Assembly: GCF_014023275.1 (NCBI RefSeq)
Contig: NZ_CP054698.1
Coordinates: forward strand, 3,100,001 to 3,164,000
Direction: 5' to 3'
From: Nostoc edaphicum CCNP1411
Lineage (GTDB): Bacteria > Cyanobacteriota > Cyanobacteriia > Cyanobacteriales > Nostocaceae
DNA: 64,000 nucleotides
Made by a program: the position numbers and the translations under genes. The notes under the pieces were generated by a model. It saw nothing but the letters and a program-made list of their open reading frames with translations, searched no databases and was not told where the DNA came from. Below are positions 7,874-16,972 of the stretch, in pieces; within the stretch, counting starts at the first letter, position 1, and each line of letters opens with the position of its first letter.

Positions 7874-8977
7874 ATGCAATCAACAAACAAACTGCCGCGA
7901 TGGTTAACTATAGGATTGGCATTTCCCGTTGCCATTCTCAACGGCTGGCTATTAATCCAGGTTGTACAGTATTTTCAACCCTTGGTTAGCATTATTGCCG
8001 CCGCCATCCTACTGGCTTTTGTACTGAATTATCCAATCCAGTTTCTTCAGGAACAAGGGGTGAAACGCAACTTAGCTATCGGGGGAGTGTTGCTTTTGAC
8101 TCTGGTGATTTTAGTAGCTCTAGGCATCACCTTGGTTCCCCTAATTATTCAACAACTCGTGGAACTGGCTAATATTTTGCCCAGTTGGATTGATTCTGGT
8201 ACTCAACAGCTGCAAACTTTTCAAGATTGGGCGTTAAGTCAACAGCAACTTCCTATTAATTTGAGTGGTTTATTTACCCAAGTTCTAGAACGATTATCTA
8301 ACCAACTTCAGTCCTTCACTGGTAGAATTCTTGGTTTTGCCGTCGATACCATTGGTATTGTCCTCAACGTGCTACTAGCGGTAGTGCTGACTATCTACCT
8401 AACATTGAATGGTGAGCGTCTTTGGGACGGAATTTTTCAGTGGTTTCCCCATAACATTGGGTTAAGAGTGCGGGAATTACTGCGAGAGGATTTCCATAAT
8501 TACTTCATCGGTCAAGCAACATTGGGAGCTGTATTAGGGGTGACAATTACACTGGTATTTTTGGCGTTGCAAGTTCCCTTAGCTCTACTTTTTGGCATTG
8601 GTATTGGCTTGTTTTCACTCTTCCCCTTTGGTACTGGAGTCGGTATCGCCATCGTAAGTTTGTTGGTAGCCCTGCAAAATTTTTGGTTAGGAGTAGAAGT
8701 CTTAGGTATAGCTGTTGCCATTGACCAAGTTAATTCTAATATTATTGCACCTCGAATTCTCAGCAATTTGACTGGTTTAAATCCTGTGTGGGTGGTGATT
8801 TCTTTATTGCTGGGGGCAAAGTTGGGAGGAGTGCTGGGTTTGTTAATTGCAATCCCTATTGCCAGTTTTATCAAGGATACAACAGATAGCTGGCGGGCTG
8901 GAGAGTTTAATAAGATAGATGATATAGAGTCAGAACCTATTGCGGTAATAAGTGATAGAGCAGGGACTTATAGTTAA
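7874..8977 (+). CDS. AI-2E family transporter (UPF0118)
   Basis: A 367-residue polytopic membrane protein of the AI-2 exporter/UPF0118 permease family. It has about eight hydrophobic segments: two at the N-terminus (about 11-55), one near 70-90, then a long amphipathic soluble stretch (SWIDSGTQQLQTFQDWALSQQQLP), and a C-terminal bundle with GIGIGLFSLFPFGTGVGIAI and LLGAKLGGVLGLLIAIPIAS. The last segment matches the family's GxxxGxxGxxxAIP signature. Members export autoinducer-2 or act as Na+/H+ antiporters; which applies is unknown. Monocistronic by spacing. Confidence 0.9.
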   Translation: MQSTNKLPRWLTIGLAFPVAILNGWLLIQVVQYFQPLVSIIAAAILLAFVLNYPIQFLQEQGVKRNLAIGGVLLLTLVILVALGITLVPLIIQQLVELANILPSWIDSGTQQLQTFQDWALSQQQLPINLSGLFTQVLERLSNQLQSFTGRILGFAVDTIGIVLNVLLAVVLTIYLTLNGERLWDGIFQWFPHNIGLRVRELLREDFHNYFIGQATLGAVLGVTITLVFLALQVPLALLFGIGIGLFSLFPFGTGVGIAIVSLLVALQNFWLGVEVLGIAVAIDQVNSNIIAPRILSNLTGLNPVWVVISLLLGAKLGGVLGLLIAIPIASFIKDTTDSWRAGEFNKIDDIESEPIAVISDRAGTYS

Positions 8978-9363
8978 AATCCAATCATTCAGATTAACTT
9001 AAAAACTGGTGATCTTGCCCATAAATAAAATGCAAAATCATAATTTATGATGCTAACAAACAAGAAGCTATTACTTTGTGCATCAAAAATTTTCTAGCAA
9101 GCAAAATAATCGTAAAAAACTTGAGTGTAAGTATAGTCTGCACTTCTCTACGAGATACTACGCAAATGACAAAGCTCTGTTACCACAGCAGTCATCGCCA
9201 TTTACATATAAGAGGAAATCTAGTAGCACATTAATCAACGATCAACTCCTACAAAAGCATCATAAAATTCCTTATCCTTCAGGTGAGAATGGAATACAAC
9301 ACTTGCAGAAAATGACTGCGAAGCACTACGCTGGGAAACCAAAGCAGTCAGTATTTTGAAAAA

Positions 9364-10116
9364 ATGAAAAGTTGTTTAAAGCTTACCTTTGACAATGGGC
9401 AAACAGCATTAGCTACTCAAGTTGAGCAGCAAGCAGAATTGGCAAATGCTCTTGTGGAAATAGGGCTTGGTGGTTCGCGTCCTGTTTTAGTAGTAGTAGG
9501 CGGTGCAAGTAACATCAGTGAAGCTGACTTTCTCCGCATTCAAAGGTTGTTTGTGGAAGTTTTAGCCCCCATCGCCGAAACTTTGGGGGCTTACGTTGTG
9601 GATGGGGGTACGGATGTAGGAATCATGCGAATGATGGGTAAGGCTCGTATTCAGATAGGTGCTAAGTTTGCCTTGGTTGGTGTGACACCCGAAAGCAAAG
9701 TGGCTTTACCTAATCATTCAGAAACGGCTGCTGATTTGACACCCTTAGAGCCAAACCACACTCATTTTGTGCTAGTTCCTGGGAAGAATTGGGGCGACGA
9801 GTCTCCTTGGATATCTCACGTTGCAACTGTGCTAGCCAATGGTGCACCTTCGGTAACAGTACTGCTGAACGGTGGTGAAATTACCTTTAAGGATGCGCTT
9901 TCTAGTGTTAATACTGGCAGGTTAGTTATTGTGATTGCTGGTAGTGGTAGAACCGCAGATATACTTGCAGATGCCTTGCGTGGAAAGGCTACTGATGAAC
10001 GAGCTAAAAAGCTGGCTAAATCTGGTACATTACAATACATCGACTTAAGCGACATAGAGAAGGGAGTTGAGAATTTAGGCAAAGTAATTAAGGGGTTACT
10101 TTCTAATGAGGAGTAA
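9364..10116 (+). CDS. SLOG-domain (LSDAT-type) nucleotide-sensor protein
   Basis: A 250-residue protein matching the prokaryotic SLOG (TRPM-type, LSDAT) domain, a Rossmann-like fold thought to bind or process nucleotide-derived ligands such as ADP-ribose relatives. Visible motifs are PVLVVVGGASNIS (about 39-51), AYVVDGGTDVGIMRMMGKAR (about 77-96), LVPGKNWGDESPWISHVA, and VIVIAGSGRTADILADAL (about 180-197). It ends 3 bp before the ATG of a SLATT membrane protein, whose ribosome binding site lies in the end of this gene, so the two are coupled. In comparative genomics SLOG proteins paired with SLATT proteins are predicted conflict/defence sensors with a membrane effector. Activity here is inferred. 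Confidence 0.85.
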   Translation: MKSCLKLTFDNGQTALATQVEQQAELANALVEIGLGGSRPVLVVVGGASNISEADFLRIQRLFVEVLAPIAETLGAYVVDGGTDVGIMRMMGKARIQIGAKFALVGVTPESKVALPNHSETAADLTPLEPNHTHFVLVPGKNWGDESPWISHVATVLANGAPSVTVLLNGGEITFKDALSSVNTGRLVIVIAGSGRTADILADALRGKATDERAKKLAKSGTLQYIDLSDIEKGVENLGKVIKGLLSNEE

Positions 10117-10119
10117 ATA

Positions 10120-10722
10120 ATGGGAAAAAAAGATAGTTATCAGGAATTTTTAAAGGAAGATTTTAACAAGTTATTTGCAGGGATGAACTTAGGCGATGTG
10201 CAAAAACATTTTTTGCGATCGCGCTGGTTAGACCAAGTACTCTGGATGGAAGCTAAGGCGAATTCATCGCGCGATCGCCATTATTATTTGCGGATCACAA
10301 CTATTATCGGTGGTGTAATTCTCCCAGCATTGGTAAGTCTAAACATTAACACCACTCCTAAAAGGGATATCATTATCTGGTCAACTTTTGGTTTGAGCCA
10401 AATAGTTGCTATTAGTGCTGCCATTGAAGAGTTTTTTCACTATGGAGAACGCTGGCGACACTATCGCCGTACAGTCGAATCTTTGAAAACCCAAGGGTGG
10501 CAATTCTCGCAGTTGACAGGCCCTTATTGTAATTATACAAGCCACGAACAAGCTTTTAATCTGTTCGCAGGTCATGTAGAAGATATTATTCAGCGAGATG
10601 TGGAAATATATGCCACTCAAGTTGTACAAGAAAATAAAGAAAAAAAACAGAATCAGGAAGGCCATATCACTCTGCAAAATACAAAGATAATCAATTTGGA
10701 AGAGAAGAAAGAGGAAGAATAA
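10120..10722 (+). CDS. SLATT-type (DUF4231) two-TM membrane effector
   Basis: A 200-residue protein of the DUF4231/SLATT type. Helical N-terminus (FLRSRWLDQVLWMEAKANSSRDRHYYL), a first membrane segment IIGGVILPALVSLNI (about 67-83), a second TFGLSQIVAISAAIEEFF (about 88-105), then ERWRHYRRTVESLKTQGWQFSQLTGPYCNYTSHEQAFNLFAGHVEDII, which is the family's conserved RWxxYRxxxExLxxE-like region. A charged, low-complexity tail ends it. SLATT proteins are predicted pore-forming effectors gated by partner sensors; here the partner is the upstream SLOG protein. The start ATG 10120 has GAGGAG 8 bp upstream. Confidence 0.85.
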   Translation: MGKKDSYQEFLKEDFNKLFAGMNLGDVQKHFLRSRWLDQVLWMEAKANSSRDRHYYLRITTIIGGVILPALVSLNINTTPKRDIIIWSTFGLSQIVAISAAIEEFFHYGERWRHYRRTVESLKTQGWQFSQLTGPYCNYTSHEQAFNLFAGHVEDIIQRDVEIYATQVVQENKEKKQNQEGHITLQNTKIINLEEKKEEE

Positions 10723-10810
10723 AATATTATTCAGAATTTGTGAATACTTTACATTCATACTGAATTCTGACTCCTGAATTCTGAATTCTTCTTAATCAAA
10801 TCGATTAAAT

Positions 10811-10940
10811 AAACTCTCCCCCGTTAGATAAAAACATGAGGAGAGTTAGAACTAAAGTCCGGTAGGGTAATCGGGCTACTTAAGTTTTTATTATTTATCG
10901 ACTTTATATTATTCCTCCTTAAGACAGATAAACATTTCAT
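10811..10940 (-). ncRNA. putative small-RNA gene, tandem unit A
   Basis: Read on the minus strand, the unit starts with ATGAAATGTTTATCTGTCTT and AAGGAGGAAT. It continues with a conserved middle (CCCGATTACCCTACCGGACTTTAG) and ends in a hairpin at 10845-10814 (CTCTCC...GGAGAG) followed by TTTATTT. It aligns along its length with unit B (10966-11095) despite many substitutions. No convincing ORF follows the Shine-Dalgarno-like sequence. Confidence 0.45.
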
Positions 10941-10965
10941 TTGAATTCTATGTTGGTAGCTTTTG

Positions 10966-11095
10966 AAAAAAATCCCCATTGCTAGATAGAAATGGGGAAA
11001 TATGAGTTAAAGTTCGTCAGGTGATCGGAATATCTGTTTATTTTGTCTTGATACTATCTTTCTCAATTCCTCCGTTAGGTAGAGAAATATTTCAT
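10966..11095 (-). ncRNA. putative small-RNA gene, tandem unit B
   Basis: Second copy. On the minus strand it has ATGAAATATTTCTC, CGGAGGAAT, the conserved middle TTCCGATCACCTGACGAAC, then a strong intrinsic terminator: 7-bp stem CCCCATT / AATGGGG (10997-10974) with a 10-base loop containing CTATCTAG, followed by seven T residues. A short peptide could begin at a TTG behind GGAGG, but it is not conserved in unit A. Confidence 0.5.
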
Positions 11096-11317
11096 GAATA
11101 TGTTCAGGTATGTGTTTATTAGCACTGTCAGGTGAATTTGAAGAAAAATCCAGAATTTATAAGTATGTAAGAGCAAATAATTAGAAGATAGTGTAGAGGA
11201 GGAGCCAGTGCCTTACTCAGTTTACCAGAATTGAGATGGTAGCTATTTACGCGCTACTGCACTAGCTGTGTACCCCTACAAGTTGCTGTATTTCACGCAA
11301 TTGAAAACTGCTATAAC

Positions 11318-12052
11318 TTAATCCTCTAAAATCTGGATTTCATCGAGTTGATTAATTACCACATCCGCACCTCGGACATTATCTGACTTACCTACCCAAG
11401 TGATACCAATACAACCTGCGGCTTTAGCATTACGTGCCATTTGCATATCACCAACTGAATCACCCACCATTAATGTAGCGCCTGGTTCGACTCCCAAAGC
11501 TTGGCAAGCTTGCAAAAATAGTATTGGATCTGGTTTACTCGGCCCCTCATCTACTCCCATTTCCAACTCGATATAATCACTTAACTGGTGATTAACAACA
11601 AAATTACGTACTTCTTCAGTTGTCGCGGCTGAAAGGATACCAAGTTTTAGTCCACCTTCTTGCAGGTATTTCAAAATTTCTAAGCTACCTACAAACAGTG
11701 GTGAAGGAGTTTGTCCAATGTATTTCTCCGCTTCATCTAAAGCTTGACGGGCTATTTTTAAGCACTCAAACCATCCTCTTCCAGTTTCAGCAATATATGC
11801 CGCAGCCGCAACTTCTGTTTCGCGGCGACTCGCTACTGATATTAAACCTGCGGGGTCTAGAAAACTACCATTGATGCCAAATGCCATTAATAGGGGTTCC
11901 CCGGTTCCAGGGATTTGAGCGTCTATTAATCTTGCTGCCTTTTGTGCAAGCGATCGCAAATACGTTTCTGAATCTTCTAGAGTACCGTTTTTGTCAAACA
12001 AAATTGCCTGGATATTATCAAAAGTGATATTTCTACATTTAATGCTTGCCAC
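11318..12052 (-). CDS. HAD family hydrolase with altered motif I
   Basis: A 244-residue HAD-superfamily protein of the phosphoglycolate phosphatase-like group. Motif I is ILFDKNGTLED (about residues 16-26), a helical cap follows (about 35-115), motif II is GILSAAT, motif III is around the lysine in GPSKPDPILF, and motif IV is MVGDSVGDMQMARNAKAAG. The nucleophile Asp is present, but the second motif-I Asp, normally the acid/base, is Asn (DKN instead of DxD). That may slow catalysis or change the reaction. Substrate unknown. Last gene of a minus-strand run, with the tandem small-RNA-like units downstream of it on the same strand. Confidence 0.85.
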   Translation of the reverse strand: MASIKCRNITFDNIQAILFDKNGTLEDSETYLRSLAQKAARLIDAQIPGTGEPLLMAFGINGSFLDPAGLISVASRRETEVAAAAYIAETGRGWFECLKIARQALDEAEKYIGQTPSPLFVGSLEILKYLQEGGLKLGILSAATTEEVRNFVVNHQLSDYIELEMGVDEGPSKPDPILFLQACQALGVEPGATLMVGDSVGDMQMARNAKAAGCIGITWVGKSDNVRGADVVINQLDEIQILED

Positions 12053-12130
12053 AATATTCCACCCCAGTTATTTAGTTAGGAGTTAGGAGTTTTTATTAAC
12101 TCATAACTCCTAGCAATTTTCCACATAAAA

Positions 12131-12151
12131 AAAGAGGGAAAAACCCTCTTT
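12131..12151 (-). terminator. terminator of rpsA
   Basis: A perfect 8-bp stem AAAGAGGG / CCCTCTTT with a 5-base loop, followed on the minus strand by T residues. Located about 50 bp past the rpsA stop. Confidence 0.8.
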
Positions 12152-12201
12152 ATACAATAATTTAATACTCTTACTTAAAAAGAAGTAAAACTATAAATGT
12201 A

Positions 12202-13329
12202 TTATTCTTCAATAGCTGCTGGAATTTCTTCTTCAGTTTCCGTTGCTGCTGGAATCTCTTCTTCAATTTCCGCAACTACTGGAATTACTTCCTCAATTTC
12301 TGCTGCTGGTGGAATTTCTTCTTCTAGTTCCGCTGCTGGTGGAATTTCTTCTTCAAGTTCCGCCGCTGGTGGAATATCTTCCTCTGCTACAACTTCGGCA
12401 GGTGCAGCAGGCGCAGCAGTAGCACCTTGTTGCTTGGCTAACAGCTGTTCACGATACTTAGCAGCCATTTCTTCCGCCTTATCGTAGACCAAATCCCGGT
12501 TTTTAATCATGTCACCGGGTTCGGGTTCTAGCTGCTTGGTAGATAGGGAAATCCGACCCCTTTCTGCATCCAAGTCAATGATCATAACTTTCACTTCATC
12601 ATTGACATTGAACACGCTATGGGGTGTATCAATATGTTCGTGAGAAATCTCAGAAATGTGCAGTAGACCACTGACACCACCAATGTCGATGAAAGCACCA
12701 TAGGGCTTGATACCACGAACAGTACCAATCACTACTTCGCCGACTTCTAGGCGGTTCATCTTGCGCTCAACCAGTGCCCGACGATGAGATAGAACTAAGC
12801 GGTTACGTTCTTCATCCACCTCTAAGAATTTCAATGGCAGTTCTTCGCCTACTAATTCTTCTTTAGGTTTGCGGGTACTAATGTGAGAACCTGGGATAAA
12901 GCCACGTAATCCCTCAATCCGTACCAATGCACCACCGCGATTGGTTGCAAACACGCCAGAACGGACAGTAGCATCTTCTGCTTGTAGCTGTCGCACGCGC
13001 TCCCAAGCCCGCATATATTCAATACGGCGAATGGAAAGGGTTAATTGACCATCTTCGTTTTCATCGGTAAGGATGAAAAATTCGCGCGTTTCGTTTGACT
13101 GTAATACTTCTTCCGGGCTATCCACCCGGTTAATAGACATTTCTTGTATAGGTATATATGCTGCGGTTTTAGCACCAATGTCAATCAGAGCGCCGCGCGG
13201 CTCTATACTGAAAACTGTTCCTGGGACAACATCACCAGGGCTAAAATGATAATCGTATTTGTCAAGTAGAGCAGCGAAATCTTCGTGAGTGAATCCAATT
13301 TCTGTAGCGGTTAAATTCTGATTGACCAT
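12202..13329 (-). CDS. rpsA: 30S ribosomal protein S1
   Basis: S1 binds mRNA leaders on the 30S subunit. The 375-residue protein has three S1 (OB-fold) domains typical of cyanobacteria: about 29-100 (DVVPGTVFSIEPRGALIDIGAKTAAYIP), 115-185 (VRSGVFATNRGGALVRIEGLRGFIPGS), and 198-270 (GEVVIGTVRGIKPYGAFIDIGGVSGLLH). After residue about 300 comes an Ala/Pro/Glu tail made of six imperfect 10-residue units of the EIPPAAELEE type, encoded by a 30-bp tandem repeat. This tail is likely disordered and length-variable. Downstream of psbT and psbB on the same strand. CAGGAA upstream of ATG 13329 serves as ribosome binding site. Confidence 0.96.
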   Translation of the reverse strand: MVNQNLTATEIGFTHEDFAALLDKYDYHFSPGDVVPGTVFSIEPRGALIDIGAKTAAYIPIQEMSINRVDSPEEVLQSNETREFFILTDENEDGQLTLSIRRIEYMRAWERVRQLQAEDATVRSGVFATNRGGALVRIEGLRGFIPGSHISTRKPKEELVGEELPLKFLEVDEERNRLVLSHRRALVERKMNRLEVGEVVIGTVRGIKPYGAFIDIGGVSGLLHISEISHEHIDTPHSVFNVNDEVKVMIIDLDAERGRISLSTKQLEPEPGDMIKNRDLVYDKAEEMAAKYREQLLAKQQGATAAPAAPAEVVAEEDIPPAAELEEEIPPAAELEEEIPPAAEIEEVIPVVAEIEEEIPAATETEEEIPAAIEE

Positions 13330-13550
13330 GCTGATTTGTTCCTGGTTCTAGTCTCCGTAAAGGTTGTGCGACAAGCGTAATATGTTGTGCAAGCAGTTTT
13401 ATGGCAGCCTACACAAAACATCCTTTTTCATCCTAGCGCAGAAAAGCTAGCATTAACACATATCTACTCCCAAGATTGGAAATTATATCACAATATAAAA
13501 ATGATTGCTGATTTACTTAGTATTTAAAACTAACAAAGCACAAATACAAT

Positions 13551-13588
13551 AATATCCGTTGCTACCAAGTATGGTAGCAACGGATATT
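13551..13588 (-). terminator. long hairpin between psbT and rpsA
   Basis: A perfect 16-bp stem AATATCCGTTGCTACC / GGTAGCAACGGATATT with a 6-base loop, 36 bp beyond the psbT stop. It probably ends the psbB-psbT transcript or protects its 3' end. Confidence 0.75.
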
Positions 13589-13623
13589 AACGTTAAATCA
13601 GCTTAAAGCTCTGGAAATAGGCT

Positions 13624-13731
13624 CTACTTATCTTTTGGTTTCTCAAAGCGAGGGGGTTCGCGAAATGCGATCGCAAAAAACAGAGTACCTATACACAGAG
13701 TAAAAATCAAGATGTACGCAACGCTTTCCAT
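13624..13731 (-). CDS. psbT: photosystem II protein PsbT
   Basis: A 35-residue single-span thylakoid protein, too short for routine ORF calling. The translation begins MESVAYILIFTLCIGTLFFA and ends FREPPRFEKPKDK, the standard PsbT sequence with one transmembrane helix and a charged stromal tail. PsbT sits at the PSII dimer interface and helps stabilise the QA region. The ribosome binding site AGGCAGGAAA lies just upstream of the ATG at 13731. It follows psbB by about 110 bp on the same strand, as in other cyanobacteria. A HIP1-like GCGATCGC lies inside the gene. Confidence 0.96.
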   Translation of the reverse strand: MESVAYILIFTLCIGTLFFAIAFREPPRFEKPKDK

Positions 13732-13844
13732 ATTATGATTTCCTGCCTATCGAGCCAGTAATTAAAGTTTTGAATGCTGAGTCATCTGAGTGCTGAATCA
13801 GAGCCTTAACTCGGAACTCAGCACTCATAACTCAGCACTGAAAA

Positions 13845-15374
13845 TTAGAGGGCTTCCTTCCGGCGGGTTGACTTGTCACCCACTTTCTGGAACAGACCCC
13901 ACTCAACTTGCTCTTCTAGATCCGCATCAACACCAGCAAATACGTCTCGGTAGATTGTCCGAGCGCCATGCCAGAGATGACCAAAGAAGAACAACAGAGC
14001 AAATACGGCGTGTCCAAAGGTAAACCAACCTCTAGGACTGGTGCGGAATACACCATCAGAGTTCAAGGTTTCTCGGTCAAATTCAAAGATTTCACCACCT
14101 TGAGCTTTACGGGCATACTTCTTCACATCAGCTGGTTCTGTAAAGGTCTTACCATTCAGATCGCCACCAAAGAAACTAACGGTGACACCAGATTGCTCGA
14201 AGCTATACTTAGATTCTGCCCGACGGAAGGGAATGTCAGCGCGGACAACTCCATCTGCATCAGTCAAAATCACTGGGAAGGTTTCAAAGAAGTTGGGGAG
14301 ACGACGCACGGTCAATTCCCGTCCTTCAGAATCTTTGAAAACGGCGTGACCTTGCCAAGATTGGGCAATGCCATCACCCTTCACCATTGGCCCTGTACGG
14401 AATAGACCGCCTTTAGCGGGGCTATTACCGACGTAATCGTAGAAAGCCAATTTTTCAGGAATCTGCGACCAAGCTTGGTCAAGGGTTTCACCTTGAGCAA
14501 CGCCTGTTTGGACGCGGCGCTGAATTTCTTGACGGAAGTAGCCTTGATCCCATTGATAGCGGGTAGGGCCAAATAATTCGATGGGTGTGGCGGCGTTACC
14601 GTACCACATAGTACCAGCAACAACGAAAGCAGCAAAGAAGACTGCTGCAATACTGCTAGAAAGTACTGTTTCAATGTTCCCCATCCGTAGGGCTTTGTAG
14701 AGCCGTTCGGGGGGTCTAACTGTGAGGTGGAATAAGCCTGCAATAATACCAACAACACCAGCGGCAATGTGGTGAGCCGCAATGCCACCAGGGTTATAGG
14801 GGTTAAAACCATCTGGCCCCCATTCTGGTGCTACTGCTTGCGCGGCGCCAGTTATACCATAAGCGTCAGAAACCCATATCCCCGGCCCAAATAGTCCGGT
14901 GACGTGAAAAGCACCAAAGCCAAAACAAAGTAGACCAGATAAGAACAGGTGAATGCCAAACATTTTTGGCAAGTCGAGAGCCGGTTCACCAGTGCGGGGA
15001 TCTCTAAAGAGTTCCAAATCCCAGTAAACCCAGTGCCATACGGCAGCTAGGAATAAAAGACCGGAAAGGACAATGTGAGCCGCAGCAACGCCTTCAAATG
15101 ACCAGAAGCCAGGATCAGTGGATGGGCCACCAGTAACGTTCCAACCACCCCAAGATTGGGTAACGCCCAAACGTGACATGAAGGGCAGAACGAACATCCC
15201 TTGACGCCACATCGGATTGAGAACTGGATCGCTAGGATCAAAAACAGCTAGTTCGTAGAGTGCCATCGAACCAGCCCAGCCTGCTACTAAGGCTGTGTGC
15301 ATTAAGTGTACAGAAATCAGTCGCCCTGGATCATTCAGAACGACTGTATGTACTCGGTACCAGGGTAGTCCCAT
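13845..15374 (-). CDS. psbB: photosystem II CP47 chlorophyll protein PsbB
   Basis: CP47 is the inner antenna of photosystem II, binding about 16 chlorophylls in six thylakoid-membrane helices and passing energy to the reaction centre. The 509-residue protein starts [20 protein letters not shown], the classical CP47 N-terminus. It has many membrane-embedded histidines (for example [55 protein letters not shown]) and the large lumenal loop between helices five and six (about 258-450). A strong GAGGAGG ribosome binding site precedes the ATG at 15374. psbT follows. Full length and intact. Confidence 0.98.
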   Translation of the reverse strand: MGLPWYRVHTVVLNDPGRLISVHLMHTALVAGWAGSMALYELAVFDPSDPVLNPMWRQGMFVLPFMSRLGVTQSWGGWNVTGGPSTDPGFWSFEGVAAAHIVLSGLLFLAAVWHWVYWDLELFRDPRTGEPALDLPKMFGIHLFLSGLLCFGFGAFHVTGLFGPGIWVSDAYGITGAAQAVAPEWGPDGFNPYNPGGIAAHHIAAGVVGIIAGLFHLTVRPPERLYKALRMGNIETVLSSSIAAVFFAAFVVAGTMWYGNAATPIELFGPTRYQWDQGYFRQEIQRRVQTGVAQGETLDQAWSQIPEKLAFYDYVGNSPAKGGLFRTGPMVKGDGIAQSWQGHAVFKDSEGRELTVRRLPNFFETFPVILTDADGVVRADIPFRRAESKYSFEQSGVTVSFFGGDLNGKTFTEPADVKKYARKAQGGEIFEFDRETLNSDGVFRTSPRGWFTFGHAVFALLFFFGHLWHGARTIYRDVFAGVDADLEEQVEWGLFQKVGDKSTRRKEAL

Positions 15375-15734
15375 CGACTACGCTCCTCCTCGATGAGTTA
15401 GTTTACAAAGCAATTTTCTTACTGAGGTTATGAGAGACGAAAAACGCCACTCATAAAACTCTCTCTTGTTTTTTGTTATTGCCAGAGCCAGAGTACTACC
15501 ACAGCTTAGTCTTAATAAGTCAGACAGCGTGGGTGCTTCGGCAATGCTTACTCGCTTCGGGAGGTTTACCTATGTTAGGGTAGCCATCGCCAAGCAAAAA
15601 TGAGAATGTTTTAAAAAGTGTAACTATTGATGGAATTGTTTGCAAGCGTGTAAATTGATGCGATCGCGTAGCATCTCCAAGTTTTTTCGCTACCAATACC
15701 CGTCGGGGATTAAATTTTCTTATCTTTTCTTTAC

Positions 15735-15843
15735 GATCAAGGGGGCATTGGGCATTGGGCATTGGGAATTGGGCATTGACCAGAAAAAGCTCCAGCAAGA
15801 GGGAGCAGGGAAAAAAATTCTTTCCCATGCCCCATGCCCCATA
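15735..15843 (+). repeat. G-rich/C-rich inverted repeat in the psbB upstream region
   Basis: GGGGCATTGGGCATTGGGC arm and CCCATGCCCCATGCCCC arm around a purine-rich middle. The rest of the 470-bp gap upstream of psbB (15375-15844) should hold the psbB promoter, but I see no convincing box to mark. Confidence 0.6.
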
Positions 15844-15844
15844 T

Positions 15845-16171
15845 CTACTGAACCACCAACTGGATATTTTGCAGTTGACACTTCGTCTCAGCTGTACCCA
15901 GGCGTTCGATTACCTGTTCGGCGCTCATTAGACGCTTGAGTACTACTTGACCTATGGTCTTACTAGCAATTACTGGTGTTGTTGGCTTCACTTCCACGGT
16001 TAAAATGGCTTCTTCAACTCGATAAAGCCATAGCAATTCGTCTTGTTCGACTAAACAAATATTCATTCGCTGAATATCTGGTTGGCGTCGCCATGCGGTT
16101 ATTTGCCAGAGTCCATCAGATGCCCAGACTCTAGCAACTGCCCATCCTTCAGATAGAAAGAAATATTTCAC
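15845..16171 (-). CDS. conserved hypothetical protein
   Basis: A 108-residue soluble protein starting at GTG 16171 (KYFFLSEGWAVARVWASDGLW). It is mostly beta-strand, with Trp-rich segments (SDGLWQITAWRRQPDI, DELLWLYRVEEAILTVEV) and a helical end (AEQVIERLGTAE). I recognise it only as a type of small cyanobacterial protein; no function can be given. It lies upstream of psbB on the same strand with a 470-bp gap. Codon usage resembles the neighbours, and the reading frame is not a shadow of another gene, which supports it being real. Confidence 0.6.
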   Translation of the reverse strand: MKYFFLSEGWAVARVWASDGLWQITAWRRQPDIQRMNICLVEQDELLWLYRVEEAILTVEVKPTTPVIASKTIGQVVLKRLMSAEQVIERLGTAETKCQLQNIQLVVQ

Positions 16172-16489
16172 GGTTTTAGTCTCACTATTAGACTTTCAAT
16201 CTGCTGTTAACGATATCGCGATCGCTTGATTTCGCTGATGTACAAACATGAGATTTTTGCCAATACAGCCGATCTTTGCGATAAACCACTCAACAGGTGT
16301 CTGTGCCCAAGCAGCAACAGGCAAAGTCTTAACGTACACTACTTGGACTCAGGTCAAAGTGTAGCAAAGCTATTCCCTAGTAACTATAGAATTTACGACA
16401 AATTTAGCCGATGTTTAAAATCTTAATTAAATAAAAATTTTTCAGTATTTAACAAATGTCAAACTCTGTATTTTTGTCAATGAAGAAGA

Positions 16490-16610
16490 ATTCAGAAGTC
16501 AGAATTCAGGAGTCAGAATCAAGACGCTCCAGGATGAGCTAACGCTGCGCTATCCGCCACTTGGACAAAATTCATTCTGAATTCTGACTCCTGACTCCTG
16601 AATTCTATTT
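16490..16610 (+). repeat. inverted STRR pair enclosing a dispersed repeat
   Basis: GAATTCAGAAGTCAGAATTCAGGAGTCAG on the left and its reverse complement (CTGAATTCTGACTCCTGACTCC) on the right surround GACGCTCCAGGATGAGCTAACGCTGCGC. This forms a foldback. The rest of 16172-16972 holds no gene I can support. Confidence 0.65.
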
Positions 16611-16635
16611 CGATGATTTTTTGTAACAAAATAGT

Positions 16636-16664
16636 GCGTAGGCGTAGCCCGTCGTAGATATGGC
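16636..16664 (+). repeat. small dispersed repeat (SDR-like)
   Basis: GCGTAGGCGTAGCCCGTCG followed by TAGATATGGC. Same family as 7-35 and 31358-31386. Confidence 0.75.
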
Positions 16665-16972
16665 AAAGCAGTAATAAACTTACAAAAGTTTAATCTAGTA
16701 CAGCACGGCGGAAATAAACTACTCATTCCCAATCAACAAAACCCTTACGCTGTCTTCATTTTTAATTTTTAATTTTTAATTCCGCCTTGCGGTACTAGAT
16801 GCTTACGGATTCATTTTCATAGAGCAAATTCTTTCATCCCTAGTTGCAAGTTATTTTTATTCCTAAGTATATACTTAGCTGTAAATATTGCTGTAATTAA
16901 TTGTAAAAATCCCACAAAATAGTCATAAATGTAGTAAGATTACTGACCGCTGATATCAAATATATTATTGCT

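Noticed and set aside
9078..9359. 93-residue frame just upstream of the SLOG gene
   Set aside because: GTG start without a ribosome binding site and low-complexity Ser/Lys composition; no recognisable domain. Kept out although a small third gene cannot be excluded.
10966..11095. Short peptide from TTG behind GGAGG in unit B
   Set aside because: Not preserved in unit A, and spacing to the ribosome binding site is too short.
12197..12487. 96-residue Ser/Ala/Gly-rich plus-strand frame
   Set aside because: Antisense shadow of the rpsA 30-bp repeats.
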